A stretch of 64,000 nucleotides of DNA from assembly GCF_003589595.1 (NCBI RefSeq), contig NW_020654810.1, positions 23,837,811 through 23,901,810 of the forward strand. The letters are read 5' to 3'. Made by a program: the position numbers and the translations under genes. The DNA is from Hyposmocoma kahamanoa (lineage: Eukaryota; Arthropoda; Insecta; Lepidoptera; Cosmopterigidae). Shown in pieces: positions 11,627 through 21,934 of this stretch. The notes beneath the pieces were generated by a model. The model was not told where the DNA came from and ran no database searches. It worked only from the letters and a program-made list of their open reading frames with translations. Position 1 is the first letter of the stretch. The number at the start of each line of letters is the position of its first letter.

Positions 11627-11804
11627 ATTTAAACACATTGCTTTATGATTTAAGAACTCTATGCGGTAGCAAAAGAAAGCGCAGTCGTAGATACTAGTCT
11701 GATGCAAAACGCAGGACGGGGGTTGCCAGGCAGTGCGCTTGCACGTAAGTTCGTACGTGCGTACCTTACTACCAAATACTGTTCTGAAAAGTGTGAAAAC
11801 AAAA

Positions 11805-11875
11805 ACATAAAAGTTTCATAGATTTCTCACAGATGGCGCTACGGCAAAAAGTTGTTAAAAACCAAAAACTATCTG
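11805..11875 (+). repeat. Fragment of the tRNA-centred repeat (left part)
   Basis: The block TCATAGATTTCTCACAGATGGCGCTACGG followed by AAAAAGTTGTT matches the left half of the ~340-bp tRNA-containing repeat at 24615-24952. The tRNA-like part is absent here. Confidence 0.5.
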
Positions 11876-11885
11876 ACAGAACGAA

Positions 11886-13137
11886 TTGTCGGCCCATGAG
11901 CTTGCCACCACTACCGCCAAGATCCTTGACCGTATGCTGGACACTATACTAGAACGGCACTTAAAGTTTCATGACGCCCAATTTGGTTTCAGAGCGGGGC
12001 TATCCACAGATAGTGCGATTCTATGTCTGAAGCATACGGTCAGGTTGTACAGATAGGAAAACCCCCGTGTATGCTTGTTTCCTCGACTTGTCAAAAGCAT
12101 TTGATCGAGTCAACTATGATCTGCCATGGCAAAAATTAAGTGAGACAGGCGTACCGGGAGAATGTGTGGCATTATTTAGGCACTGGTACAGCTATCAGAA
12201 AAATCAGGTTAGGTGGGATAATATGTTATCTGCTGAGTACAAACTGGAGTGTGGAGTAAGGCAGGGGGGGATTACTTCACCGAATCTATTTAACCTGTGC
12301 GTTAACGAGCCGATAGGCGGGCACAGCAGCTTGCATACAGGATGTTACGTGGGAAGCACTTGTATAAATGACTTAAGCTATGTTGATGATATGGTGCTGC
12401 TTAGCCCGTCGGTCAGTGCGTTGATGCAGATGCTTGAGTCTTGTGAGGAGTATGCCATGGTACATGGATAAGAATACAACCCGAAAAAAAGCGAGGTCAT
12501 GGTGTTTAAGGCGGGTAAAATTAAACCGTATTATGTTCCTCCTATTATGTTCAATAGAGTTCCGTTGAAGGTCACAGATAAAGTAAAGTGTCTTGGTCAT
12601 ATTTTAACAAATGATCTAAACGATGATCTGGATGTTGAAAGAGTTGGCGGTTAGGAGTAATTAATATGGTTGCCCGCAGATTTGCTCGATGCTCCTACGA
12701 AGTTAAACTAACGCTTTTTAAATCTTATAGTCAATCTTTTTACTCGAGCAGCTTGTGGGTTAGGTATACAAATCGAGCCTTTAACGCCCTGCGCGTGCAA
12801 TATAATAATGTATTTAGAATGCTGATGGGACTGCCAACGTGGTGTAGTGCATCGGGTATGTTGGCGGTGCCTCACACGAACAACTTCCAGGCCATCATGC
12901 GCAAAAAGATTGTCTCGCTGATGAGTCGCGTGAGGTTCAGTACTAACAGCATTCTAAATGCTATAGCGGGAAAGTATGATTGTCCTATGTTGAAACATTG
13001 GATAGTGCAAGTTAAGGGCGTAGCCCAGTTCGAAATGTAATTAAGTTGCAATGATTATTACTAACCTTGATATAAGTTCTTTTACTAACATACTATGGAT
13101 ATTTTATGGTCCGAAATAAAGAATTTTTATTATTATT
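11886..13137 (+). mobile_element. LINE-A reverse transcriptase, 5'-truncated, broken
   Basis: Fingers/palm motifs are readable in order: AKILDRMLDTILERHLKFHDAQFGFRAGLS, then YACFLDLSKAFDRVN, GVRQGGITSPNLFNLCVN and SYVDDMVLL (catalytic box A reads YVDD rather than YADD/FADD). Next come VKCLGHILTNDLNDDLD and the C-terminal VRYTNRAFNALRVQYNNVFRML and GLPTWCSASGML. Breaks are a shift near 12065, a TAA at 12469 just after MVHG, and a stop near 12650. The 3' end is AATAAAGAATTTTT followed by ATT repeats. It is a non-LTR retrotransposon, no longer active. Confidence 0.8.
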
Positions 13138-13185
13138 AAAAACAAAGATCAGCAAGCACATATAAAAATTTGGAAGGTGTGTTGG

Positions 13186-13335
13186 TTTGCTCCGTAGCTT
13201 AGTTGGCATAGCGCTTGCTCGGAGACGATGGTTCGAATCCAACCAGATCGAAGTTAATTTATTTCTTACAGTCCGATCAGTCATTTCACAAAAAAATAAT
13301 TGAAACATTCTGACATTCAATATAAACTTAATCAT
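13186..13335 (+). mobile_element. tRNA-derived retroposon
   Basis: Polymerase III box A-like TAGCTTAGTTGG (13195) and box B GGTTCGAATCC (13230) have tRNA spacing. They are followed by the tail AATTTCACAAAAAAATAATTGA and CAATATAAACTTA shared with 24615-24952. This is a retroposon with a tRNA-like head and probably not a working tRNA gene: the acceptor arms do not pair well. Confidence 0.65.
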
Positions 13336-13367
13336 AAAAGTTTATCTTTAGTAAATTATTTCTATTT

Positions 13368-13500
13368 TACGCGACACGCTTTTCCATAGCAGTTGCATTA
13401 CCAGTCAGAGCTTTCAATAGCAAAGATCTGACAGGATACTGCCACTGCGCCCGTCACCCTAAAACATAAGTTGACAAGCCCTAAGTGCCTGTTACCTTAG
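13368..13500 (+). mobile_element. S1 repeat, internal fragment
   Basis: Holds the GCGACACGC, GCAGTTGCATTACCAGTCAGAG, GCCACTGCGCCCGTCACCCT and ACATAAGTTGACAAGCCC blocks of S1. Both ends are missing. Confidence 0.65.
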
Positions 13501-14021
13501 GTACAATAGATTTTAAGTACATTAGAATTTTCATGTTATGTAATCCAACAAATTGTCCACAAAAGAACAAATTGCAAGTAAAAATAGTGTTACGACATAC
13601 CAAAGTAGCGTCGTCTAATTATAAACCGAAACTTACTGTACTTTTGTAACGTGCCGTATCGTGTTAACGTTAAAACGATAATGGTTAACCCTGCAGGTTT
13701 CGCCATACCTGACTGGTCTGTCTGTTTGTTGGGTATATTAGTAAAACTCGCAAATTACAGGTTATCTTGTTAATTAAAATTTAAAGAGAAATGCGTTTTA
13801 AACTATTTGCCTTGGGACTAATTAACGGTTCAAAATGAGAGTTTAAATGTTTTAAGCGGTGTTTTAATCTCTCGGTTTCGTTGTGCTTTTAGTATGGACT
13901 TGATGTTTTAATTTAATTAAGTGAATAGAAATTTTAGAGAGGTCAAACTTGTGGAAATTTACCGTGTTCTTTGTTTCCCTTGCTATCATTGTCATAATGA
14001 TGCTCTGCTTTTTTATAATAC
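13501..14021. other. No recognisable feature
   Basis: AT-rich sequence without repeat or exon signals that I can support. Confidence 0.4.
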
Positions 14022-14815
14022 CAGGGTGACATGACGAACAAGTTGTGAACTATAGATGGTAAACGACACGCTTTGTAGCATCGAGTATATAACCAGAAAT
14101 AGAGGCGAAATAAGGGCCATATATTCCTGGTAACACATTAGCGATACAGCTCTTACAAATATCAACTCTCGTTTGCACTGAAATATAGACAGGCCAACTA
14201 TTGACCTGTGTGTACGTATTCGTATATTCCAAAAAATATTCTGTATTTATTGTAATAAAGATAATATCTCTAACAATGCCGTGCTGTGCTATTCGGTGGT
14301 GTGGGAAAAACAGCAAACCATCTAATGACAAAACCAACGGAATCACATTTCATCGGTAATTAAATATTAAATATGTAATTTTGCAATTTTCGTCCATTAT
14401 AGCAAAGCTTAAGTTAACTGGTCGATTTGAAGTTAAACAGTTGACGACACCCATCAATTGTTTCGAACTCGGGCTAGCTAATCGGAGCGCAGTTGTCACA
14501 GTAATGATATGGCAGAATAGTTTTCAAACAAATTAAATGACATTTCGTCTCTATTTCTGGTTATATTCTCGATGCATTGTAGGCATACAAGCTTAGAGCT
14601 TTAAATTGGAAAGATCTGAGGGGTACAGCTAATGCGCCCGTCACCTTCAGACAAGTTGACAAGCCCCATCTGTCTGTAATTTCACCAGCACTTATACCCT
14701 TCAAAACCGGAACGCAGTAATGTGAGCAGACTGCTTGGTGGTAGAAAAAGGTAAGGTGGCAGTACTTCCTTGAACAAACTCATTCACTAGGAGCTTTACT
14801 GCTGCTAAACTACTG
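14022..14815 (+). mobile_element. S1 repeat interrupted by a P-type MITE
   Basis: The left S1 part at 14022-14078 (ATAATACCAGGGTGACATGACGAACAAG, GGTAAACGACACGC) and the right part from 14583 (TTAGAGCTTTAAATTGG, GCGCCCGTCACC, TTTCACCAGCAC, GAACGCAGTAATGTGAGCA, TTCACTAGGAGCTTTACTGC) form one S1 copy. It is split exactly by the element 14079-14574. S1 was therefore in place before the MITE arrived. Confidence 0.75.
14079..14574 (+). mobile_element. P-type MITE with intact THAP first exon, copy b
   Basis: A 496-bp element with terminal inverted repeats CATCGAGTATATAACCAGAA / ...GGTTATATTCTCGATG. The flanking 8-mers CTTTGTAG (14071) and CATTGTAG (14575) agree in 7 of 8. An ATG at 14276 opens 27 uninterrupted codons to 14356. 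They carry C4 and C9 with four residues between, a lysine/asparagine-rich stretch, and a closing TFHR, the N-terminal layout of a THAP (C2CH) zinc finger. At 14356 the sequence reads CG|GTAAT, a plausible splice donor. Downstream exons are missing, so the element is non-autonomous. Confidence 0.78.
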
Positions 14816-14980
14816 TCCCCTAACGGGAGGCCTCACCGTTACGTCTGATCTTATATTGGATTGCGTTAAATAGTTTCATATACATATAATCAATAATAAA
14901 ATTGCTAATAAAAACATCCAAAAATGTTTGTCCGGCTCGTGTAAATCATATTATGAGCAAATATTGCTACCGCTACTTAC

Positions 14981-15153
14981 GTGAGCAACTGAGTAGTATC
15001 TTTTTCAACAGTGAAGAGCTTTCTGGCAGTGTAGTCGCTGAACTTGAGGATGGCTCTGGTAATGTCCTGCTTCCGGTCGATATCAGCTCGATCTGCGCCT
15101 TGCCAGGATTCGATGTAGACTAAGGAGACTCGCGTGTTGAGCGTGCGGAAATA
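14981..15153 (-). CDS. ADAM family metalloprotease-like protein, catalytic-domain exon
   Basis: A 173-nt exon on the minus strand. The acceptor is ATCTGCCTTATCCACAG before 15153 and the donor is CAC|GTAAGT after 14981. It reads 57 codons plus 2 nt: YFRTLNTRVSLVYIESWQG, then the segment ending FSDYTARKLFTVEKDTTQLL. This is the second part of the reprolysin-type domain of ADAM proteins (strand LNTRV.LV..E.W). It joins the exon at 21615-21819 in phase 0 to give VANIADL-YFRTLNTRV, the expected order. ADAM proteins are membrane-anchored metalloprotease/disintegrin proteins; ADAM22/23 (Drosophila mind-meld) types lack protease activity and act in adhesion. The HExxH part must lie in a later exon, not seen between 1 and 14980, so activity cannot be judged. 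Mind-meld-like is my best guess, Meltrin-like the alternative. Confidence 0.85.
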
Positions 15154-15845
15154 CTGTGGATAAGGCAGATTATAAGAATAATAATGACTGGTAACACCAT
15201 TTAGTTTGTGTCCTTTCCCATCCCAATCCGTGTTACGCCAAGGTGGCATTAACCGCCAGTGACGCTACAAATAGTGTGTGACATTACATTTTCCACAATT
15301 TTTATCATCTGCCCGTGCTTCTTTTCATGATAGCGTTATTTGTGGCCGGCCCGCGTGATCATCTAGCTCTTGGACATTTGGAACTGAAGGTTTGTGTACG
15401 GCTCAACTATCGAAAGCAACTTTTTTTTCATATATAGCGTCACCAATGACTGTGTAATGTAAATGAAAAGAAACGGGCTGAAATCCAAAATTGGATAACA
15501 CAAAAAGCTCTTTACAAAACAGTCTACTCCAAAAAGTCAATAAAGTCACCATTTGGAAGCTAACACCTTATCGAGACCAATTTGAAGAGCCCAAACACGA
15601 TAGATCTACTGTAAGTGGTTGATGGTAGTCTGCAGACCATCTTGGTAGCAGCATCTGACCAAGACTACCATTATTATTGTAATGTTATCGCATTTCCATA
15701 GTATATCAAATTTCAGGCGATAGGACGAGTGGAATCAAAATAAATATTCATTTTATGACAATAACCGGGAAAAGAGTTGATGACCTTTAAATAGCTAAAC
15801 AGATGTTCATCGATCATAGCTAAAAATCGTTCGGATTAAATTGGT
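15154..15845. other. Intron of the ADAM gene, unassigned part
   Basis: No repeat was recognised here. The minus frame upstream of 15153 (to 15249) is intron read-through and not protein. Confidence 0.5.
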
Positions 15846-16345
15846 CTTAAAAAGCGATCGTAGGTTCATATAATGCTCTGGTGAGAAGCTAGCTCGAGTG
15901 CAATGCAATTATCTAGGCACCTCACGAGAAAAAGTATAACCTTATGCTTGAGAAGATACAGAATAAATTTATAAGATATGTGTATCTAAGACAGTATGGG
16001 GTATACCCATTCTACCCTCGGATGTACACGACATTATTTCTATTAGGCATGATGTTACAATAAACTCAAAGTCGGCAGAAACGTAGCATTAGTAAAAAAT
16101 ATTTTTAAATTACTAAGTGGGAAAAAATGAAAACGCGGATTTACTGAGGCACATAAATTTTAGTGTGCCAAACAGGTATATGGAACGAGGCGACGGCCAC
16201 TGCTGACAGTGGTGCCGTAAGTACGCACCAACATGTTAAGAGAAGCGCCGCCCACACGCGCAACATGGATAATGAACTTGATTGATAATGAGGTGGACAT
16301 TTTAAGGCTGCTTTATTCATCTGTAGTTATAAGTTAGGTAATAAG
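15846..16345 (+). mobile_element. Jockey-like LINE C-terminal remnant
   Basis: Several-frame remains of a reverse-transcriptase C terminus: LEKIQNKFIRYVYLRQYG, a segment resembling HINFSVPNRYMERGDGH, and a final NLIDNEVDI-like piece near 16280. The FVPNRYV-type motif is shared with the LINE at 26445-27331, so they are relatives. Many indels. Confidence 0.5.
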
Positions 16346-17746
16346 TATCTGTTTGTATATAGCGCCCCCATTTTGCGTCAAAAATTGAAGCTGTTCTGCG
16401 ATTGCTAACCAACAAAAACAAGTTATTGATATAATATTATATGTTGTGTGTTCCAACACTCCAAACAGACGTTCCCTTGTGTATAAAGACCGTGGTGTGA
16501 AATAACAAGGTTGGATTATTTTATTTCTTTTTTGTATTTGGTCTCGGTATGGAATACCAGGGGAGCAGAAATTTACAGGTATCGCGGCAAGTCAATTAGT
16601 TTAATTACAACCAATCGAGTAGTACCAAGAACGAAGACGCAGGCAACAGTCTTATTATACAAGTTGATAAATCATGAATATCCGATTACAAGACATCTTT
16701 ATCTGTAAAGTTTCGTTTTGCATTTAAGATGGCGATAAACGTTGAAACCTTTCGCGGTGGTTTTACGCTCGTATTTCTGGAAATCGGACGAATAATTTGC
16801 AAGGGTATTTGAAATAAAACTAAGTGAACTGGAGAATTCCGAGTGTTTTCAAACTGGAGTGACAGGTAATTAAAATGTCCGGATTCAGTTTTTGGTTTAG
16901 ACGATACAAAAGCATTACTGAGAGTTCAAAATCCATTTAATTCTGAAATTGCATTTTGATTTAAGAATTGTTATGTTGTTCGTTAAAAGTTACTGCATGT
17001 TATCGACAGTGTTTTTTTGGCCATCACAACCAATGTTGGGAGCCGTGGAAGAAATTGAGAGTGAAATTAAAGAAGTTTTTAGTATCCCGTCTCTTTTACC
17101 CTGTGCAACAGCGCCATGTCCAAAGGAATGTTAATTTTTCTCCTGTAGATCAAAGATAGACGACAGCTCAGAAGTCGGGCTTAGCAAATAATATTGTCAA
17201 AAACTTTAGAGTAGTATTTGATTACATTTTCCCATATTCATTCCTTATCTACAATAGGAAGATGTGAGTGGTGAATAATTGTGTAAGTACGTCAATAATC
17301 TTTAAATTATTCAACAAATTTTCCGTAAATCCAAGCGTGAAATCATCATACACCTGGAAAGTTTATCGCAAACTTAAGTTCGCACTTAAGTGCCGAACGC
17401 AACTTGTCTTAGATAAGAGACAAAATTCGCAGTACTTTCGTATAAACGTAAGATAATGTCCGAAGTTCTGCGCACATGTGCCGTACCTGGGTACAAGTTT
17501 CGGCCCGCATAATCCTCAGAACTTCAGTCTGCAAATGTTGAAACGTATAATGTTTTGGAAGACATCATATACATAGACAAGATGACGCCTTAAGGTTTAC
17601 GAGATTTTCAAGGTGTGATTTAAGCCATCCACGCGAATAATCTTTTTTACGGGAGTTCCTATGAAATTATGGTAACAGTCACCTGTTCGTTATTTAGGTT
17701 GACAACATATGGAACAGGCGATTTTTTTGGGGTGTAGCGATTCTAA
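16346..17746. other. No recognisable feature
   Basis: Intronic sequence with chance frames of about 60 codons (16511, 16949, 16968, 17268). No splice-bounded exon could be supported. Confidence 0.4.
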
Positions 17747-18353
17747 CCGTTCACGCGATGCGCTCATCCTACCGCAAAATGGCGGCCATTTGGTTTCGCG
17801 AATTAGAAAAGGATTCAGTTTAAATACAAGTTTTTATAAATAAAAATTATTATTCTGCATTGCTAAATAAATACCCTCTGTACTACAACAAAAACATCTC
17901 AAATAAAATGCAGTAATACACCGCAAATCCTGCACTTAAAAAGCACTAATGAAATTTTTGGTGTACTTGGGTAAATATGATAATATTCCGTTTGAGTGGT
18001 TCTAATGTTTACCATGAAATTACTCCTTAAAGTATAGTTTATATACATTTATATTCAGGGTAAACTTAAAAAACGCAACTTACGGTATGTTTTCAATAAA
18101 TAAACACCGATATCACCAGCCCAAACAATGACACACACGATTGTCGTGACGTATTTTTGAAGTTGTTTATTTTTTTTAAATGACAGACCCAGACATTAAA
18201 AACTTTATGGTTTGCTAGAGTAGTTCACGAAATAGCAATTAGTATTAGTTCTTTTACCTGTTATAACTTCGATATCCGATAAATCGGTATAAAATCATCG
18301 CCGGCACCTCTAGGTGTGGTATGCTTCCAGAGACGCATGAATCGCGTGAGCGG
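17747..18353 (+). mobile_element. D1 inverted-repeat element, copy 1
   Basis: A 607-bp element whose reverse complement recurs at 39487-40099. Ends are inverted: left CCGTTCACGCGATGCG, right ATCGCGTGAGCGG. No open frame of note, so it is a non-autonomous DNA transposon. The bases next to it (TAA left, ATA right) do not give a clean duplication; the second copy has TAT on both sides, which would fit a 3-bp duplication of the PIF/Harbinger kind. This class call is tentative. Confidence 0.65.
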
Positions 18354-20066
18354 ATAAATGTCAGTGAATTCATTGAAATAATTTAAAAATGGGAAATGCA
18401 GTGAACGGAGAAGTAAATGGATAATATGCAGTCACCGTCAGTGAGAAGGCACGAATTTATGATGGCAGAGTATGGCAGAAGAAACGAGGTTTGAATGAAT
18501 GACATCCTATGAAATCGTAATTATCGTAGAAAGTAATCCAGACTATACGGTGTGAAAAACGATTCAAACTTACCTCGAAATTTTAAAAGAAAACTTTCAA
18601 TACGTACTATATATATATACCAAAGTTTCTTTTTATATCAACATAATTAAATAGAACACGTATATTACACTATACAAATTTTTCAAGTGGCATTATTTAC
18701 ATTTGTGAAAAAATAAATTCTGAAATAGAGCCAGTGTACATGCCGCTCGATCCAAGCAAAATGAACCGTATTAGTATGGGAAAAATTGGAATTCAAGCTG
18801 ATGTGGTACCGACTCTGGAAGATTAAGAAAACTATGTCGAGGTGGACATTGTAAAGAAGATTGTTTGCCTCTGTCATCTGCTTCGTTTTAATGTATGAGT
18901 CAATTAATATAACGTAGCGTTCATTCATAATATATCTATAAGCTGTTGAAATCTTTTCTACCTCGCTTCGAGCAATTCGCTTTTGACAATCCACCCTTTC
19001 TACCAACTAAATGTACTATGAAAACGTGGGTAATAATAAAAACCGTTTTACCAAGCCTCACTGAGATCACTCCCAAGTTTTGGGTGAGTTTGATTCACCT
19101 AATGCTGTTACCGTGTCGAAAATGTGAGGTACAGGCTTATTTATTTGAAAAACATTGAAAACATGTTTACCGTGGAGATATATGGCTTTATTTCAGGGAA
19201 GCCTTAATGCTTTATCCGGAAATAATACATCAATATCGGTGCTTTTTTTTATGATTTACGAGTATTACAATTTTTATGTTTGATTTTTATTATGTAATCT
19301 TATTTTGTGAGGGAAATGGTGATGTAAAAAATAAGCCACACGAATTCTTTAAGTGGGTGTTTTAGACAGAAAATAGGTTGGAGACGAGCAAAACTGTTTC
19401 CCCCTTAGTTTTAACATAGTAGTTACACACGTAGTCGCGCGGATTGTATGAACTCACACATCTTGCAGTATTGAGATATTCAAGGCCTTTCGAAATATTC
19501 TTCAGGTCGCAGTGTGATTTGAAAAACTTTATATTGCATAAAACTGAGACAGAATTCGAGATCAAAAATATAAACAAACAACTGTCAAAATGACGGCACA
19601 TAGATCATAATCATGTTTTTTCAAGTTCGTTTATGAACAGTTTATACATTATTAATAAAAATTGCGGGCTAAATATGTGTAATACTTATGTGACTCTAAT
19701 CTATAATGTAGCAATTTAGTGAATTACATTCATTCGACGAGAGCACGACTTTTCCCTACACCCGATATCGACTATAACAATTTTGTGGTCAACTAAGCTC
19801 TTAATAGCCGGCCGAGTTGGATGATTATGCGCTACAATGGACACCCGTACACAAGCCGTTACTTGTAATCCTGTCGGGTTACAATGCATTTTGTTTCCTG
19901 GGGTAGAGATGATCAGAAGTGGGTTGCTGTGAAAAAATTCGGCTTCGGTAGTGTTATCGGGAGTGGTTATAAACGTTAGCTTTCGGCATTGACCAAAACT
20001 GGGCTGCGAGCGAAACACATTTTTTTTAATAATAACGAAGATCAAAATCAAAATTCGTAAGTCTGC
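18354..20066. other. Unassigned intronic stretch
   Basis: Frames at minus 18683-19006 (107 codons) and minus 19716-20105 (129 codons) are the longest. Neither shows a family motif or convincing splice borders. The second one overlaps the start of the tRNA-derived repeat at 20067, which argues against a gene. Confidence 0.4.
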
Positions 20067-20215
20067 TAGCTCGTTCCGTGGCTTAGTTGGGGTAGTGTCT
20101 GCCACGGTTTGCTGGAAGACGTTGGATACAATCCACCCGGTTCGAAAAAAAATTTTCCAAGTGTTCGATCTTTGTATTAATAATTATAACAAACTACATG
20201 GTCGTCAGACATAGA
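20067..20215 (+). mobile_element. tRNA-derived retroposon, decayed
   Basis: Box A-like GTGGCTTAGTTGGGG, a disturbed box B (GGATACAATCC), then the tail TTCGATCTTTGTATTAATAA and TATAACAAACTA shared with the copies at 24615 and 43082. Confidence 0.6.
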
Positions 20216-21152
20216 TATATTCAATAACTTAAGATTGTTTTTTTGTATTTTGATTTTATGAACCGTATTTTACCTATAAAACTTGAGCCTTTTAATATTT
20301 TAGATTAGGTATATAGATGTTGTTATTATAGCAGATATGTGATGAATGATAATCTCTGTGGCTCCGTGGTTAGAACTATAATAGCAGTATAGACAGAATC
20401 ACTATATGACGACTTACAGGGTTACATTCCCGGTAGAGCAGAAAACATATTAAATAAAAAAAAAAATCTGCTCATGGCGTTATGGGTAACGTCTCCCGAG
20501 TCTCCCTGGTATTAATATGGCAAATTCCACGAGTCACCTTCCTACCGACATGGAATTCACAGATCACGCCGAATCATATTTTCGGTTTCGGTTTCATACC
20601 ACACTCTATTGGACCTCTGTATCCAAGTGGATTGTATATTGGGATAAGTTGTGACGTAGTCGCGTGATGTTAATAGCCGCCATTCATAAGGGACGCACGT
20701 ATTTCTGTTGATCTTTGTTGACAAACATGCTTTCTTGTTCGTCTATGTTATGTAGTTGTTAAGCGTGTTTTATGAACTCGATGTCATCGTATCTCGCTAC
20801 TTATGCGGCTTTGAGATTACAGTAGACGTAAGTTATTGTTATGATTTTGATGTTCTTTTTATCTACGCTTAATGGACAAGGACTCATTTATCTATAGGCA
20901 ATGAATATTGAATCACATGTCTGGAAAGTTTCCACAGTTCAAGAAAATTATGTGGATTAGTTTTGTCCATCACTTTCTTATGAATTATGCATAACAAAAA
21001 ATCTCCAAGCTAATAAACTATACTCAATATCGACTGCTGACGTGTCGACAGTTCTTTGTTATAGTTATGGTGAAAATCAAATAAATGTGTAGATTATAAA
21101 TTGGATTTAAGTAACTGTTCCCTTGTAATGATTACGCATTTGATATCATATT
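20216..21152. other. Unassigned; possible LTR at its right end
   Basis: A degenerate tRNA-like patch is at 20355-20440 (GTGGCTCCGTGG, GGGTTACATTCCCGG). The right end, just before the primer-binding-like site at 21153, has an AATAAA at 21080 and could be the 3' part of a long terminal repeat. No second LTR copy was found. Confidence 0.3.
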
Positions 21153-21170
21153 TGGCGCCCAACAAGGGAC
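21153..21170 (+). other. Primer-binding-site-like sequence of an LTR retrotransposon
   Basis: TGGCGCCCAACAAGGGAC begins with TGG (complement of tRNA CCA) and is close to the tRNA-Lys type primer-binding sites of retroelements. No gag/pol coding follows: the next recognisable item is the MITE at 21277. A solo remnant or chance match is possible. Confidence 0.35.
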
Positions 21171-21276
21171 TCGGTTGGTTGGCGATACGGAATTTCTATT
21201 GGACTATATATCATGTTATTATTAATTAATAATTATTAAATAATTTTTCAGTACAAGTAAAATTTTATTATAAAAC

Positions 21277-21562
21277 CATTGACTTACAATTATATGGACG
21301 TCGGGTCCGCGCTAAAAAGTGTCCGAACTTATAGGGCGTTAAAATCGTATACAGAGCGTCATTCACGCTTTAGTCTTCGTTTGTTCGACTGACAGCGAAG
21401 CAAGCAAAATTAGACAGTACTGCGCTGACATTACAATTTAAATTCAACGTTTTAGCTTTTTCATATTCCTTTACACGTCACTACATTTAAATAGGTTGAC
21501 TTGGCACATTTTTTTCGTGGTTTTTGTATTAGACCCGTCGTCCATTTATTTGTAAGTCAATG
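21277..21562 (+). mobile_element. hAT-like MITE (family H1), copy 1
   Basis: A 286-bp element with ~31-bp terminal inverted repeats: left CATTGACTTACAATTATATG..., right ...CATTTATTTGTAAGTCAATG. A perfect 8-bp target duplication TATAAAAC flanks it (21269-21276 and 21563-21570). No coding frame. It ends 52 bp from the splice donor of the ADAM exon on the opposite strand (44 bp if the duplication is counted). Confidence 0.88.
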
Positions 21563-21614
21563 TATAAAACGCATAAATGTGTATTTGCCTTTAGACCATA
21601 ATAATAAAACTTAC

Positions 21615-21819
21615 CAGATCAGCAATATTGGCAACTTGAATGGCATCATGGACGACCTCGGAGCGTGTACTCCCATTCCTCCTATCGAACATGGCCTTAT
21701 CGATGACGAGCGCCGTCTCGATGTACTTCGTGGTCTCTCGAACGTCGCGCCTGCGCCTGTTGAGCGCGCGCAGATCCGCGTCGTGCCACCACCGCCATGC
21801 TCGGTCTTCTCTCTCTTTC
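21615..21819 (-). CDS. ADAM family protein, furin site and start of catalytic domain exon
   Basis: A 205-nt exon on the minus strand. The acceptor is TTTTTCTTCCACAG before 21819 and the donor is CTG|GTAAGT after 21615. It has one nucleotide completing a split codon, then 68 codons. Residues 21-24 are RRRR, a furin-type cleavage site at the prodomain border. They are followed by DVRETTKYIETALVIDKAMF, the classic first strand of an ADAM metalloprotease domain, and VVHDAIQVANIADL. GC content is far above the flanks. It splices in phase 0 to the exon at 14981-15153. Residue pattern (TKY.E...V.D..MF, VVH, ADL) is closest to the ADAM11/22/23 group as I know it. Upstream prodomain exons were not located in 22000-64000. 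Confidence 0.88.
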
Positions 21820-21934
21820 CTGTGGAAGAAAAAGGTAGGGTTAGTTGTGACATTACACTAAGTAAAGGTGCTAAAAGTGGTGTGTTGATAATCCTGATGA
21901 TGATAAAGAAATTTGGTACTGTAGAAACAGGAAT

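Noticed and set aside
13186..13262. Functional tRNA gene
   Set aside because: Boxes A and B are present, but acceptor arms do not pair convincingly and the same head and tail recur as an interspersed retroposon.
14981..15249. Minus frame starting with an ATG at 15249 taken as a complete small protein
   Set aside because: The part upstream of 15153 is intron; the acceptor at 15154 and the in-phase upstream exon explain the conserved portion.
19716..20105. 129-codon minus frame as a host gene
   Set aside because: It overlaps the tRNA-derived repeat, lacks a family motif, and has no convincing splice sites.
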